Shown: positions 54,179-63,940 of the stretch, in pieces
How the letters are laid out: every line of letters begins with the position of its first letter
Numbering within the stretch: the first letter of the stretch is position 1
Assembly (NCBI GenBank): GCA_019056435.1
Contig: CP077641.1
Span: forward strand, 1,798,001 to 1,862,000
Source: Stutzerimonas stutzeri
GTDB taxonomy: Bacteria > Pseudomonadota > Gammaproteobacteria > Pseudomonadales > Pseudomonadaceae
Direction: 5' to 3'
DNA: 64,000 nucleotides
Translations under genes and position numbers: made by a program
The notes under the pieces: generated by a model
The model's input: the letters and a program-made list of their open reading frames with translations, nothing else
Told to the model about the DNA's origin: nothing
Databases searched by the model: none

Positions 54179-54640
54179 ATGGGACATAAGGACATGTCAC
54201 GAGATGCCCTGCGCCGCGGGCGCTATTCCGCGTCAGGCCAGCTTTACCACATCACGACCTGCACACACGAACGGCGACCCTTATTTGCCGACGCCACCTG
54301 CGCGCGGCTCGTGATCGGGCACATGCGAAACCTGCATGACGACCGCCGATTGTCATCGTTGGCCTGGGTGCTGATGCCTGATCACCTCCACTGGCTTTTC
54401 GCCCTGGGCGAGGGTGCCACCCTCTCCGGAGTCGTCAAATGCTTCAAAGGCCGCTCAGCCGCTGGGTTACGCCCGGCCACCGGCCCTGGTCCCGCATGGC
54501 AGCGCGGCTTCCACGACCACGCGCTACGGCATGACGAAGATGTGCAGTCCATTGCTCGTTACATCGTCGCCAATCCCCTGCGGGCCGGGTTGGTGGGGCG
54601 GGTCGGCGATTACCCCTGGTGGGATGCGGTTTGGTTGTAG
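54179..54640 (+). CDS. rayT: REP-associated tyrosine transposase (RAYT)
   Basis: Y1-type single-strand DNA transposase of about 153 residues, or 148 if the start is ATG 54194 rather than 54179. The HUH motif is in LMPDHLHWLF, and the catalytic Tyr in ARYIVANPLRAGLVG, both typical of RAYTs (TnpA-REP). RYSASGQLYHITTCTHERR is the usual N-terminal segment. RAYTs cut and join GTAG-headed REP hairpins, and this one is surrounded by 31 such elements and flanked by a variant pair. It is probably domesticated, not an IS. The 3' end overlaps the convergent aminotransferase frame by about 30 bp. Confidence 0.92.
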   Translation: MGHKDMSRDALRRGRYSASGQLYHITTCTHERRPLFADATCARLVIGHMRNLHDDRRLSSLAWVLMPDHLHWLFALGEGATLSGVVKCFKGRSAAGLRPATGPGPAWQRGFHDHALRHDEDVQSIARYIVANPLRAGLVGRVGDYPWWDAVWL

Positions 54641-56076
54641 CCGTCGAGCAGCAGGGTGCTTGGGCGCAAGAGAGGGTGGTCGCGGGACGGCGTAGGGGCG
54701 TTGGCAAGGGATAGTCGCGGACTCTGTAGGGGCGAACTTGTTCGCCCACGGCACCTCAGGCGCAGCGCCGCGAAAAAGTCGTCGATCACCTCGTCGAGGA
54801 TGGCCAGCGCTTCGTTCACTTCAGCGGGCGAGACGATGCACGGCGGCACGACGTGCAGGCGATTCTCGACCGTGAAGGTGAGCAGCCCTCTGGCCTGGAA
54901 CGCGGCCTTCATCTGCGCGATCACTGGGGCCGCGAGCGGTGTCTTGTTCTGCCAGTCCGAAACGAACTCGACGGCCCAGAACAGCCCTACGCCGCGGACC
55001 TCGCCGATCAGCGCGTGCCGACGTGCCAAGCCCTGCAGCCCGGGGCCGAGCAGTTCCTGACCTATACGCCGGGCGTTGTCGACCATGCCTTCCTCCGCCA
55101 TGGCGTCGAGCGTGGCGACGATCGCCGCCATGGCCAGCGGATGACCGGAGTAGGTCAGCCCGCCAGGGAAGAAGCGTGTCTCGAAGAACTCGGCGATCGG
55201 CTGCGAGATCATCACACCCCCGGCCGGCACGTAGCCGGAGTTGACGCCCTTGGCGAAGGTGATCAGGTCCGGCGCCACGCCGAAGTTGTCCAGCGCCAGC
55301 CATTGGCCGGTGCGGCCGAAGCCGGCCATGACCTCGTCGAAGATCAGCACGATGCCGAACTCGTCGCACAGGGCGCGCACGCCCTGCAGGTAGCCTTCCG
55401 GCGGCACCAGGACGCCGGCCGTGCCGGGAATGGTTTCCAGAATGATCGCCGCTATCGCTGCCGGGCCTTCGCATTCGATCACTCGGCGCAGATGGTGCAG
55501 GGCGCGGGCGCACTCCTCGGCCTCGTCGCGGGCGTGGAACTCGCTGCGGTACAGGTAGGGGTTGAAGAAGTGCACATGGCCGCGGGCGAATTCGTTCGGT
55601 ACGCGACGGGGATCGCCGGTAGCCACGATGGCCGCGCCGGTGCTTCCGTGGTATGACCGGTAGGCCGAGAGAATCTTGTCGCGCCCGGTGAATTGCCTGG
55701 CCATGCGCATGGCGTTCTCGTTGGCATCGGCGCCCGCGTTGGTGAAGAACACCTTGCTGAAACCGGCTGGTGCGCGGGCGAGGATGCGCTTGGCCGCTTC
55801 GCCGCGCATCAGGTTGGCGGTGGCCGGTGCCACAGTGCAGAGGCTGTCGGCCTGGGCCTTGATGGCCTCGATTACCTTGGGGTGGCGATGGCCGATGTTG
55901 GTATTGACCAGCTGGCTGCTGAAGTCCAGGTAGCGCATGCCGTCGTGGTCCCACAGGCGACACCCTTCACCGCCGGCGATCACCAGCGGGTTGAGTGCGC
56001 CCTGGATGGACCAGGAATGGAATACGTGCTGGCGATCCAGCGCGCGGACGTAGTCGTTGGTAACTGGCGTGGTCAT
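54610..56076 (-). CDS. Class-III (aspartate-family) aminotransferase with REP-encoded tail
   Basis: PLP enzyme of about 488 residues. The PLP lysine is in LITFAKGVNSGYVPAGGV; VFFTNAGADANENAMRMARQ and IFDEVMAGFGRTGQW are class-III signatures. It resembles omega-amino acid:pyruvate transaminases. Conserved sequence ends around VIDDFFAALRL. The last 50 residues (RCRGRTSSPLQS and on) are encoded by the REP at 54726-54747 and the RAYT flank, so the natural stop seems to have been lost to the insertion. Start MTTPVTNDYVRALDRQ at 56076. It is divergent from the aldolase gene. Confidence 0.88.
   Translation of the reverse strand: MTTPVTNDYVRALDRQHVFHSWSIQGALNPLVIAGGEGCRLWDHDGMRYLDFSSQLVNTNIGHRHPKVIEAIKAQADSLCTVAPATANLMRGEAAKRILARAPAGFSKVFFTNAGADANENAMRMARQFTGRDKILSAYRSYHGSTGAAIVATGDPRRVPNEFARGHVHFFNPYLYRSEFHARDEAEECARALHHLRRVIECEGPAAIAAIILETIPGTAGVLVPPEGYLQGVRALCDEFGIVLIFDEVMAGFGRTGQWLALDNFGVAPDLITFAKGVNSGYVPAGGVMISQPIAEFFETRFFPGGLTYSGHPLAMAAIVATLDAMAEEGMVDNARRIGQELLGPGLQGLARRHALIGEVRGVGLFWAVEFVSDWQNKTPLAAPVIAQMKAAFQARGLLTFTVENRLHVVPPCIVSPAEVNEALAILDEVIDDFFAALRLRCRGRTSSPLQSPRLSLANAPTPSRDHPLLRPSTLLLDGYNQTASHQG
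54726..54747. repeat. Single variant REP downstream of the RAYT gene
   Basis: GTAG-headed REP with core AACTTGTT, preceded by AGTCGCGGACTCT. It is the closest relative of the REP at 54120 on the other side of the RAYT gene. It lies within the apparent C-terminal codons of the aminotransferase on the minus strand. Confidence 0.9.
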
Positions 56077-56334
56077 GTCGGCCTCGGGATCGAAGCGCCG
56101 GGAGGTCGGCGCGGGGTGAGGCCACCTTAGGAACAATCCGCACGCGTCCCGTAGGGCCAGATGCGGGCCACGCGCGGGTCAGCATGGGCACCTGTCAGCT
56201 CCAGGTCGGTGTTTGCGCGGCAAGCCCGTCCGCAACCGTGCACGGCACTGGCTCGCCACCGCCCGGCAACTGTCCCTTGGCAGGTGTCGATATCTGGCTA
56301 GGCTGAGGGCTCGTTCACTTGCCGAGGACCGACC

Positions 56335-57132
56335 ATGGCCCATGCCTTCGAGGGCGCTGCCCGTCCGCCTGACGTCGACCGCGCCGCGCTCGACACGCCC
56401 GCCATCCGCCAGGCGCGCATCGACCTGGCGGCCTGCTTTCGCATGGCCGCGCGACTCGGGATGGGCGAGGGCATCTGCAATCACTTTTCCTTTGTCGTGC
56501 CGGGGCATGACGATCTGTTTCTGGTCAATCCGTACGGGTTGGCCTTTTGCGAGGTCACCGCGTCGTCGCTGCTGATCTGCGACTTCGAAGGCCACGTACT
56601 GCTCGGTGAAGGCCGTCCAGAAGCCACCGCTTTCTACATCCATGCGCAGTTGCATCGGCTCAACCCGCGGGCCCGTGCGGCCTTCCATACGCACATGCCC
56701 AACGCCACGGCGCTTTGCCTTCTGGAAGGCGACCCCTTCGTCTGGGCCGGGCAGACGGCGCTGAAATTCTATGACCGCCTGGCCGTGGACGAGCGCTACA
56801 ACGGCCTGGCGCTCGACAACACCGAGGGCGAGCGGATCGCCCGTGCCGCCGGTGACGCCGATGTGGTCATGCTGAAGAACCACGGCCCGCTGGTGCTCGG
56901 GCCCACCATTGCCGAGGCCTGGGATGATCTCTACTACCTGGAGCGCGCCGCCGAAGTCCAGCTGCGCGCGATGGCCAGCGGTCGGCCGCTCAAGCCTGTC
57001 ACCCCGACCCTCGCCCAAGCGGCGTACCAGCAAATGAAAGAGGGCAACGCCGAGAGTGCGCGGTTACACCTAGAGAGCGTCAAGCGGCAGCTGATGCGCA
57101 CGGAACCAGACTTTGCGGCGTGTATCGTGTGA
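56335..57132 (+). CDS. Class II aldolase/adducin family protein
   Basis: 265 residues. The metal-binding His-x-His is in AFHTHMPNATAL and the downstream His in VMLKNHGPLVLGPTIAEAWD; GEGICNHFSFVVPG starts the domain. Family members are fuculose-phosphate-aldolase-like enzymes and adducin relatives; in Pseudomonas this type is often annotated only by family. ATG 56335 is preceded by GAGGACCGACC. Its stop is followed within a few bases by REPs. It is divergent from the aminotransferase (258 bp between). Confidence 0.87.
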   Translation: MAHAFEGAARPPDVDRAALDTPAIRQARIDLAACFRMAARLGMGEGICNHFSFVVPGHDDLFLVNPYGLAFCEVTASSLLICDFEGHVLLGEGRPEATAFYIHAQLHRLNPRARAAFHTHMPNATALCLLEGDPFVWAGQTALKFYDRLAVDERYNGLALDNTEGERIARAAGDADVVMLKNHGPLVLGPTIAEAWDDLYYLERAAEVQLRAMASGRPLKPVTPTLAQAAYQQMKEGNAESARLHLESVKRQLMRTEPDFAACIV

Positions 57133-57134
57133 CC

Positions 57135-57788
57135 GGGCGAATAAATTCGCCCCTACGGTAGTTGGCCGTGGCCTTGTACGGGGCGAATTCATTCGCCCAA
57201 CGGCCTCATGCCGAGTGGGAGACAGGGATGGCCGCCGCGGGACGGGGCGATTTCGCGACCATGCAAGGCGACCGCTGTTTCGAGCGATGGGGCGGCCGGG
57301 CAAATTGCCCCACGGTTCGGCCTGTAGGGGGCGACTTCATTCGCCCAACGACCGCATGCCGAGCGGAGACAGCTATGGACGCCGCGGGAGGGGGCGATTT
57401 CGTGACCATGCAAGGCGACCGCTGTTTCGAGCGATGGGGCGGCCGGGCGAATTGCCCCACGGTTCGGCCTTGTGGGGGCGAATGCATTCCCCCAATGACC
57501 TCATGCCGAGTGGGAGACAGGGATGGACGCCGCGGGACGGGGCGATTTTGCGACCATGCAAGGCGACCGCTGTTTCGAGCGATGGGGCGGCCGGGCAAAT
57601 TGCCCCACGGTTCGGCCTGTAGGGGCGAATTCATTCGCCAAACGACCTCATGTCGAGTGGGCGACAGGGATGGAAGCCGCGGGACGGGGCGATTTCGTAA
57701 CCATGCAAGGCGACCGCTGTTTCGAGTGATGGGGCGGCCGGGCGAATTGCCCCACGGTTCGGCCTTGTAGGGGCGAATTTATTCGCCC
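57135..57788. repeat. REP array D: 148-bp tandem repeat, four full units
   Basis: Six REPs (57135 reversed; 57178, 57323, 57471, 57619 and 57767 forward). From 57178 on they lie on a tandem unit of about 148 bp. Each unit also has a second palindrome just before the REP, GGGCAAATTGCCC or a GGGCGAATTGCCC variant. The linkers (with GCGACCATGCAAGGCGACC) are about 95% alike. The array separates the aldolase gene from urtE. Confidence 0.92.
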
Positions 57789-57831
57789 ACATGGGGCAGC
57801 CGAGTAAGCCGGCGAGCGGCGGGCCGAGGCG

Positions 57832-58530
57832 TCAGATCGCCACCAGCCGTTGCACCCCCTCGGCTTCCATGTCCGCGCCGCGACCCTGCTGGATGATCTC
57901 GCCGCGGCTCATCACCAGGTACTGGTCGGCCAGTTCGGCGGCGAAGTCGTAGAACTGCTCCACCAGGAGGATCGCCATGTCGCCGCGGGCCGCGAGCGTC
58001 TTGATCACCGCGCCGATCTCCTTGATCACCGAGGGCTGGATGCCTTCGGTGGGTTCGTCGAGGATCAACAGGCGCGGCTTGCTCGCCAGCGCGCGGCCGA
58101 TGGCGAGCTGCTGTTGCTGGCCGCCGGAGAGGTCGCCGCCGCGGCGGTGCTTCATTTCCTGCAAAACCGGGAACAGCTCGTAGATGAACTCGGGTACTTC
58201 CTTGGCTTCCCTGGCGCTGAAGCGGGACAGGCCCATCAGCAGGTTTTCCTCGACGGTCAGGCGGCCGAAGATCTCGCGCCCCTGCGGCACGTAGGCGATG
58301 CCGGCATGCACGCGCTGGTGCGGCTTGAAGCCGGTGATCGGCTTGCCCTCCCAGTTCACCGCGCCTTCCTTGGCCGGGATCAGGCCCATCAGGCACTTGA
58401 GCAGGGTGGTCTTGCCGACGCCGTTGCGTCCGAGCAGGCAGGTGACTTCGCCGACCTTCGCCTCGAACGAGAGGCCGCGCAGGATATGGCTGCCGCCGTA
58501 GTACTGGTGCAGTTGCTGGACTTGCAGCAT
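57832..58530 (-). CDS. urtE: Urea ABC transporter ATP-binding protein UrtE
   Basis: 232-residue LivF-type ATPase. Walker A GRNGVGKTTLLKCLMGLI, signature GDLSGGQQQQLAIGRALASK, Walker B LLILDEPTEGIQPSVIKEIG. Last gene of the urt operon. A pair of hairpins lies between it and urtD, which may tune its expression. Confidence 0.94.
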   Translation of the reverse strand: MLQVQQLHQYYGGSHILRGLSFEAKVGEVTCLLGRNGVGKTTLLKCLMGLIPAKEGAVNWEGKPITGFKPHQRVHAGIAYVPQGREIFGRLTVEENLLMGLSRFSAREAKEVPEFIYELFPVLQEMKHRRGGDLSGGQQQQLAIGRALASKPRLLILDEPTEGIQPSVIKEIGAVIKTLAARGDMAILLVEQFYDFAAELADQYLVMSRGEIIQQGRGADMEAEGVQRLVAI

Positions 58531-58580
58531 GTCGATGTCCTTGTTCTTTCGTGACGCGTGGAAAAGGCTGCGCCGTTTTC

Positions 58581-58658
58581 GGTGGATAAGCCTGCGGCGT
58601 TATCCACCCTACGATTCGACGGGCGTAGGGTGGATGGCCGAAGCCATCCACCTTTTTT
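58581..58658 (-). promoter_or_regulatory. Mutually exclusive hairpins between urtD and urtE
   Basis: Four complementary arms on the plus strand: GGTGGATAA (58581-58589), TTATCCACCCTACG (58600-58613), CGTAGGGTGGATGGC (58624-58638) and GCCATCCACC (58643-58652). Arms 1-2, 2-3 and 3-4 can each pair, so the structures exclude each other. The 3-4 stem has a UUCG loop on the urt mRNA. A T6 run follows the stem on the plus strand only. Whether this is an attenuator, a stabiliser or a dispersed intergenic repeat is open. Confidence 0.6.
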
Positions 58659-58660
58659 GC

Positions 58661-59508
<848 letters not shown>

Positions 59509-59512
<4 letters not shown>

Positions 59513-60588
59513 TCTTCGCCCCTCCGCTTGATGAGGCCGATGACGCCCTTGGGCAGGTACAGGGTGACGACGATGAACAGCGCACCGAGGGCGAACAGCC
59601 AGTATTCGGGGAAGGCCACGGTGAACCAGCTCTTCATGCCGTTGACGAGGCCGGCGCCGAGCAGCGGGCCGATCAGCGTGCCGCGTCCGCCAAGTGCGAC
59701 CCAGACAGCGGCCTCGATGGATTGCGTCGGTGCCATCTCGCTGGGGTTGATGATGCCGACCTGCGGCACGTAGAGCGCACCGGCCAGGCCGCAGAGCACC
59801 GCTGACAGCGTCCAGATGAACAGCTTGTAGCCGCGCGGATCGTAGCCGCAGAACATCAGCCGGTTCTCGGCATCGCGCAGGGCGGTGAGCACCCGGCCGA
59901 ACTTGCTGCGCGCCAGGCGGAAGCCCAGGTACAGGCTGCCGGCCAGGAGCGCCACGGTGGCGAGGAACAACGTGGCGCGGGTGGCAGGGGCCGAGATCGA
60001 GAAGCCGAGGATGGTCTTGAAATCGGTGAAGCCGTTGTTGCCGCCGAAGCCGGTCTCGTTGCGGAAGAACAGGAGCATGCCGGCGAAGGTCAGCGCCTGG
60101 GTCATGATCGAGAAGTACACGCCCTTGATCCGCGAGCGGAAGGCGAAGAAGCCGAAGACGAAGGCCAGCACGCCGGGCACCAGCACCACCAGGCACATGG
60201 CCCAGAGAAAGCTCGACGTGCCATACCAGTACCAGGGCAGCTCGTTCCAGGCGAGGAAGCTCATGAATGCCGGCAGGCCGTCACCGGCGCTCTGGCGCAT
60301 CAGGTACATGCCCATGGCGTAACCGCCGAGGGCGAAGAACAGGCCGTGGCCGAGGGACAAGAGCCCCGCGTAACCCCAGACCAGATCCAGCGCCAGGGCG
60401 ACGATGGCGTAGCAGAGGATCTTGCCCACCAGGGTCAGGGTGTAGGCCGAAACGTGCAGGGCATGCTCGGCCGGAAGGAGGTGCAGCAGCGGCATGGCGA
60501 CGAGGACGGCCAGCGCCAGACCGAGGGCGATGACCGTGGCTTTCGGCCCGGCTTTCTGTGCGGCGGTGAGGGTAAGTGGCTGGTTCAA
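59509..60588 (-). CDS. urtC: Urea ABC transporter permease UrtC
   Basis: 359-residue LivM-type permease with about nine to ten membrane segments and LDLVWGYAGLLSLGHGLFFALGG cut short here to LDLVWGYAGLLSLGHGLF, the family hallmark. It begins with TTG (60588), which overlaps the urtB stop (TTGA), and ends overlapping urtD. No in-frame ATG stands near the N-terminal [13 protein letters not shown]. Confidence 0.93.
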
Positions 60589-62155
60589 TCGATGACCCTC
60601 CCTTGAGAGCGAAGAGCCCCTGCGGACGCTTCTGGATGAAGAGGATGATCAGCGCGAGGATGAGGATCTTGCCCAGCACGGCGCCGATCTGCGGTTCGAG
60701 GATCTTGTTGGCGATGCCGAGGCCGAAGGCGGCGAAGATGCTGCCGGCCAGCTGGCCGACACCGCCGAGCACCACCACCAGGAAGGAATCGATGATGTAG
60801 CTCTGGCCGAGGTCCGGGCCGACGTTGCCGATCTGGCTCAGGGCCACGCCGCCGAGCCCGGCGATGCCGGAGCCCAGCCCGAACGCCATCATGTCGATGC
60901 GCCCGGTGGGAACGCCGCAGCAGGCGGCCATGTTGCGGTTCTGCGTTACCGCGCGCACGTTCAGGCCCAGGCGCGTCTTGTTCAGCAAGAGCCAGGTCAG
61001 GAGCACCACGAACAGCGCGAAGCCGATGATCACCATGCGGTTGTACGGCAGCACCAGGTTCGGCAGCACCTGCAGGCCACCGGACAGCCAGGCCGGATTG
61101 GCGACCTCGACGTTCTGCGCGCCGAACAGCACCCGTACCAGCTGGATCAGGATCAGGCTGATGCCCCAGGTCGCCAACAGGGTTTCCAGCGGGCGGCCGT
61201 AGAGGTGGCGGATCACCGTGCGTTCCAGCGCCATGCCGATTGCGGCGGTGACGAAGAAGGCCACCGGCAACGCCACCAGCGGGTAGAAGGCGAGGGCATC
61301 AGGGGCGAGCCGCGCCATCAGCACCTGCACCATGTAAGTGGTGTAGGCCCCAAGCATGAGCATCTCGCCGTGGGCCATGTTGATCACCCCGAGCAGGCCG
61401 AAGGTGATCGCCAGGCCGAGGGCGGCGAGCAGCAGGATCGAGCCCAGCGACAGACCGCTGAAAGCCTGACCGAGCAGCTCGCCGATCAGGAGCTTGCGCT
61501 TGACCTGGGCCAGGCTGGTCTCGGCGGCCTTGCGCACGTTGGCGTCGGTTTCCGCCTCGTCGGCCAGCAGGTTCTCCAGGCGCACCCGGGCCATGGGCGC
61601 GCCGGTTTCGCCGAGCAGGCGCACCGCGGCGAGGCGTACTGCCGGATCATTCGCGGTCAGCTGCAGGTTGGCCAGTGCCAGGGTCAGCGCTTCGCTGACG
61701 GCGGCATCGTCCTCGGCGTCCAGGCGCTGCTGAAGCAGCTCGAGCTGTTCCGGTTGGCCGCTGCGCTGCAGGCGCTTGGCCGCGGCGAGGCGCTGCGCGG
61801 GGTCTTCGGCGAACAGCTGGTGGCTCGCCAGAGCGGTGTTGAGCAGGCCGCGCAGGCGGTTGTTCAGGCGCAGCTTCTTCGGCGTGCCGACCGGCTCGGC
61901 ATCACCTTCGAGGGCACGGTAGGCTCCGTTTTCCTCGATGAAGGGCGTCTTGTTCTGGTCGATGGCCACGCGATTGGCGCGCAGCGCTTCGATCAATTCG
62001 AGGCGCTCAGGCGCGGGCGCGGCGGCCCAGCTTTCCAGCAGCCTGGCCTGTTTGGCCGGGCTGGCCTTGGCGTAGTCGGCCGCGTCTCCGGCCTGGGCCG
62101 CCCAGGGCAGGGCGAGCAGGAGCAGCAGCAATAATCGGTGCAGGGCAGTGTTCAT
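60585..62155 (-). CDS. urtB: Urea ABC transporter permease UrtB (frameshift near the end)
   Basis: 523 residues after correction. A signal peptide and a periplasmic helical-repeat domain of about 220 residues precede a LivH-type permease (from [20 protein letters not shown]), as typical of urea-type UrtB. The frame changes between about 60598 and 60604 (one base short) after LFALKG; the other frame then gives RVID and the stop at 60585-60587. The uncorrected frame would run 300 bp through urtC in the wrong frame. Confidence 0.92.
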
Positions 62156-62276
62156 CTGTGCATTCCCCAGGGGGCGCCGTGTGCTCTCTTGGCGGAGCTG
62201 GCGGCGGTGGGTGGGCGGATGAGAACGTCTCGACTACGCGTCCCGATCCGCCCAACAAAACCCGAGTGATCGTGGG

Positions 62277-62316
62277 GTGGATCGGGGCGCGCTGTCGGCG
62301 CGTCACCCCATCCACC
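62277..62316 (-). promoter_or_regulatory. Hairpin between urtA and urtB
   Basis: GGTGGAT / ATCCACC with an inner GGCGCGC / GCGCG arm forms a stem starting 17 bases after the urtA stop. Such stems downstream of binding-protein genes usually keep the first cistron more abundant than the permease genes. No long T-run. Confidence 0.5.
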
Positions 62317-62332
62317 GCGACGACCGCAGCGG

Positions 62333-63602
62333 TTAGTTCGACTTCACCGCGTAATCCGGCTTCTTGTCGTTGCCCGGGATGTAGGGGCTCCACGGCTGGG
62401 CGCGGACCGGGCTTTCGGTTTCCCAGACCACCGAGAACTGACCATCCTCCTGAACCTCGCCGATCATTACCGGCTTGTGCAGGTGATGGTTCTTCTCGTC
62501 CATGGTCAGGGTGTAGCCGCTCGGCGCCTCGAAAGTCTGCCCGGCGAGGGCATCGCGCACCTTGTCCACCTCGGTGCTGCCGGCTTTCTCGACCGCCTGC
62601 GCCCACATGTGGATGCCGACGTAGGTGGCTTCCATCGGGTCGTTGGTCACCGCCTTGTCGGCGCCCGGCAGGTTCTGGGCCTTGGCGTAGGCCTTCCACT
62701 TGCTGACGAAGGCTTCGTTGACCGGGTTCTCCACCGACTGGAAGTAGTTCCAGGCGGCCAGGTGGCCGACCAGCGGCTTGGTGTCGATGCCGCGCAGCTC
62801 TTCCTCGCCGACCGAGAAGGCGACGACCGGAACGTCGGTGGCGTCCAGGCCCTGGTTGGCCAGCTCCTTGTAGAAGGGCACGTTGGAGTCGCCGTTGATG
62901 GTCGAGACCACGGCGGTCTTGCCGCCGGCGGAGAACTTCTTGATGTTGGCGACGATGGTCTGGTAATCGCTGTGGCCGAAGGGGGGTGTAGACCTCTTCG
63001 ATGCTGGATTCCGGCACGCCCTTGCTGATCAGGAAGGCGCGCAGGATCTTGTTGGTGGTGCGCGGGTAGACGTAGTCGGTACCGAGCAGGAAGAAGCGCT
63101 CGGCGCCGCCGCCGTCTTCGCTCATCAGGTACTCGACGGCCGGGATGGCCTGCTGGTTCGGCGCGGCGCCGGTGTAGAAGACGTTCGGCGACAGTTCCTC
63201 GCCTTCGTACTGCACCGGGTAGAACAACAGCCCGTTGAGCTCTTCATAGACCGGCAGCACAGATTTGCGCGAAACCGAAGTCCAGCAACCAAAGGTCACC
63301 GCGACCTTGTCCTGGGTCAGCAGCTGACGGCCTTTTTCGGCGAACAGCGGCCAGTTGGACGCCGGATCGACCACTACCGGCTCGAGCTGCTTGCCGAGCA
63401 CGCCGCCCTTGGCGTTGATCTCGTCGATGGTCATCAGCGCCATGTCCTTGAGTGAGGTCTCGGAGATGGCCATGGTGCCGGACAGCGAATGCAGGATGCC
63501 GACCTTGATGGTTTCGGCGGCCTGCAGGGTGAAGGGGAACAGACCCGTCAGTACCAAGGCACTGGCGGCGAGGGTGGACTTGATCAGAGGACGGCGTTTC
63601 AT
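62333..63602 (-). CDS. urtA: Urea ABC transporter substrate-binding protein UrtA (frameshifted)
   Basis: 422 residues after correction; periplasmic urea-binding protein. Signal peptide ends near [52 protein letters not shown] and [20 protein letters not shown] are typical. The frame changes in the G6 run at 62981-62986 (one base too many), after EEVYTP. The C-terminal part ([20 protein letters not shown]) is normal. Start [15 protein letters not shown] at 63602. A sigma-54 type promoter and an NtrC-type site lie upstream. Confidence 0.94.
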
Positions 63603-63667
63603 GGTGACGGCTCCTTGGCTGTCCGTGCGCGACGGTTGGGTGGGTCCTTGGGACTGGGGAGCCTCAT

Positions 63668-63683
63668 CGCAGCATCCGTGCCA
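63668..63683 (-). promoter_or_regulatory. Sigma-54 (-24/-12) promoter of urtABCDE
   Basis: On the minus strand TGGCACG-GATG-CTGCG has a perfect -24 half and a -12 half with the invariant GC. It lies 66 bp before the urtA start. Confidence 0.72.
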
Positions 63684-63802
63684 AGTCATCGGCAGGCCTT
63701 CTGCTTCGCTGCTTTGCGCGATTTTCGGAAATGCGCCGTAACGGGGCGCGAAGCGTCTGTTGTCCGATAAGAGGGCGTCTGGCGAGGGCGTGGCGCAGGC
63801 GA

Positions 63803-63819
63803 TGCACCGTTGTGGTGCC
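63803..63819 (-). promoter_or_regulatory. NtrC-type site upstream of urtA
   Basis: TGCACCGTTGTGGTGCC fits TGCACC-N5-GGTGCA with one mismatch. Its centre is about 140 bp from the -12 element. No second clear copy was found beside it. Confidence 0.62.
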
Positions 63820-63940
63820 GTTTGGCCTGGAACGCTGGGCGAGCCGCCGGCGGGGGCCTGGCCACAGGCGCGGACCGTCGAGGCTTGCCGGTCGGCCGGC
63901 CGCGTCCTAGCATGGCCGCCCAGCTCCTGAACGCTCCGCC

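Noticed and set aside
54179..54640. IS200/IS605 insertion sequence
   Set aside because: The protein fits the RAYT group rather than IS200 TnpA; there is no TnpB partner and the flanks are REPs, not IS ends.
57178..57788. Possible CRISPR array or coding repeat (frames of about 200 residues read through it)
   Set aside because: Spacers are about 95% identical and the frames come from the tandem period being near a multiple of three in part; no conserved protein.
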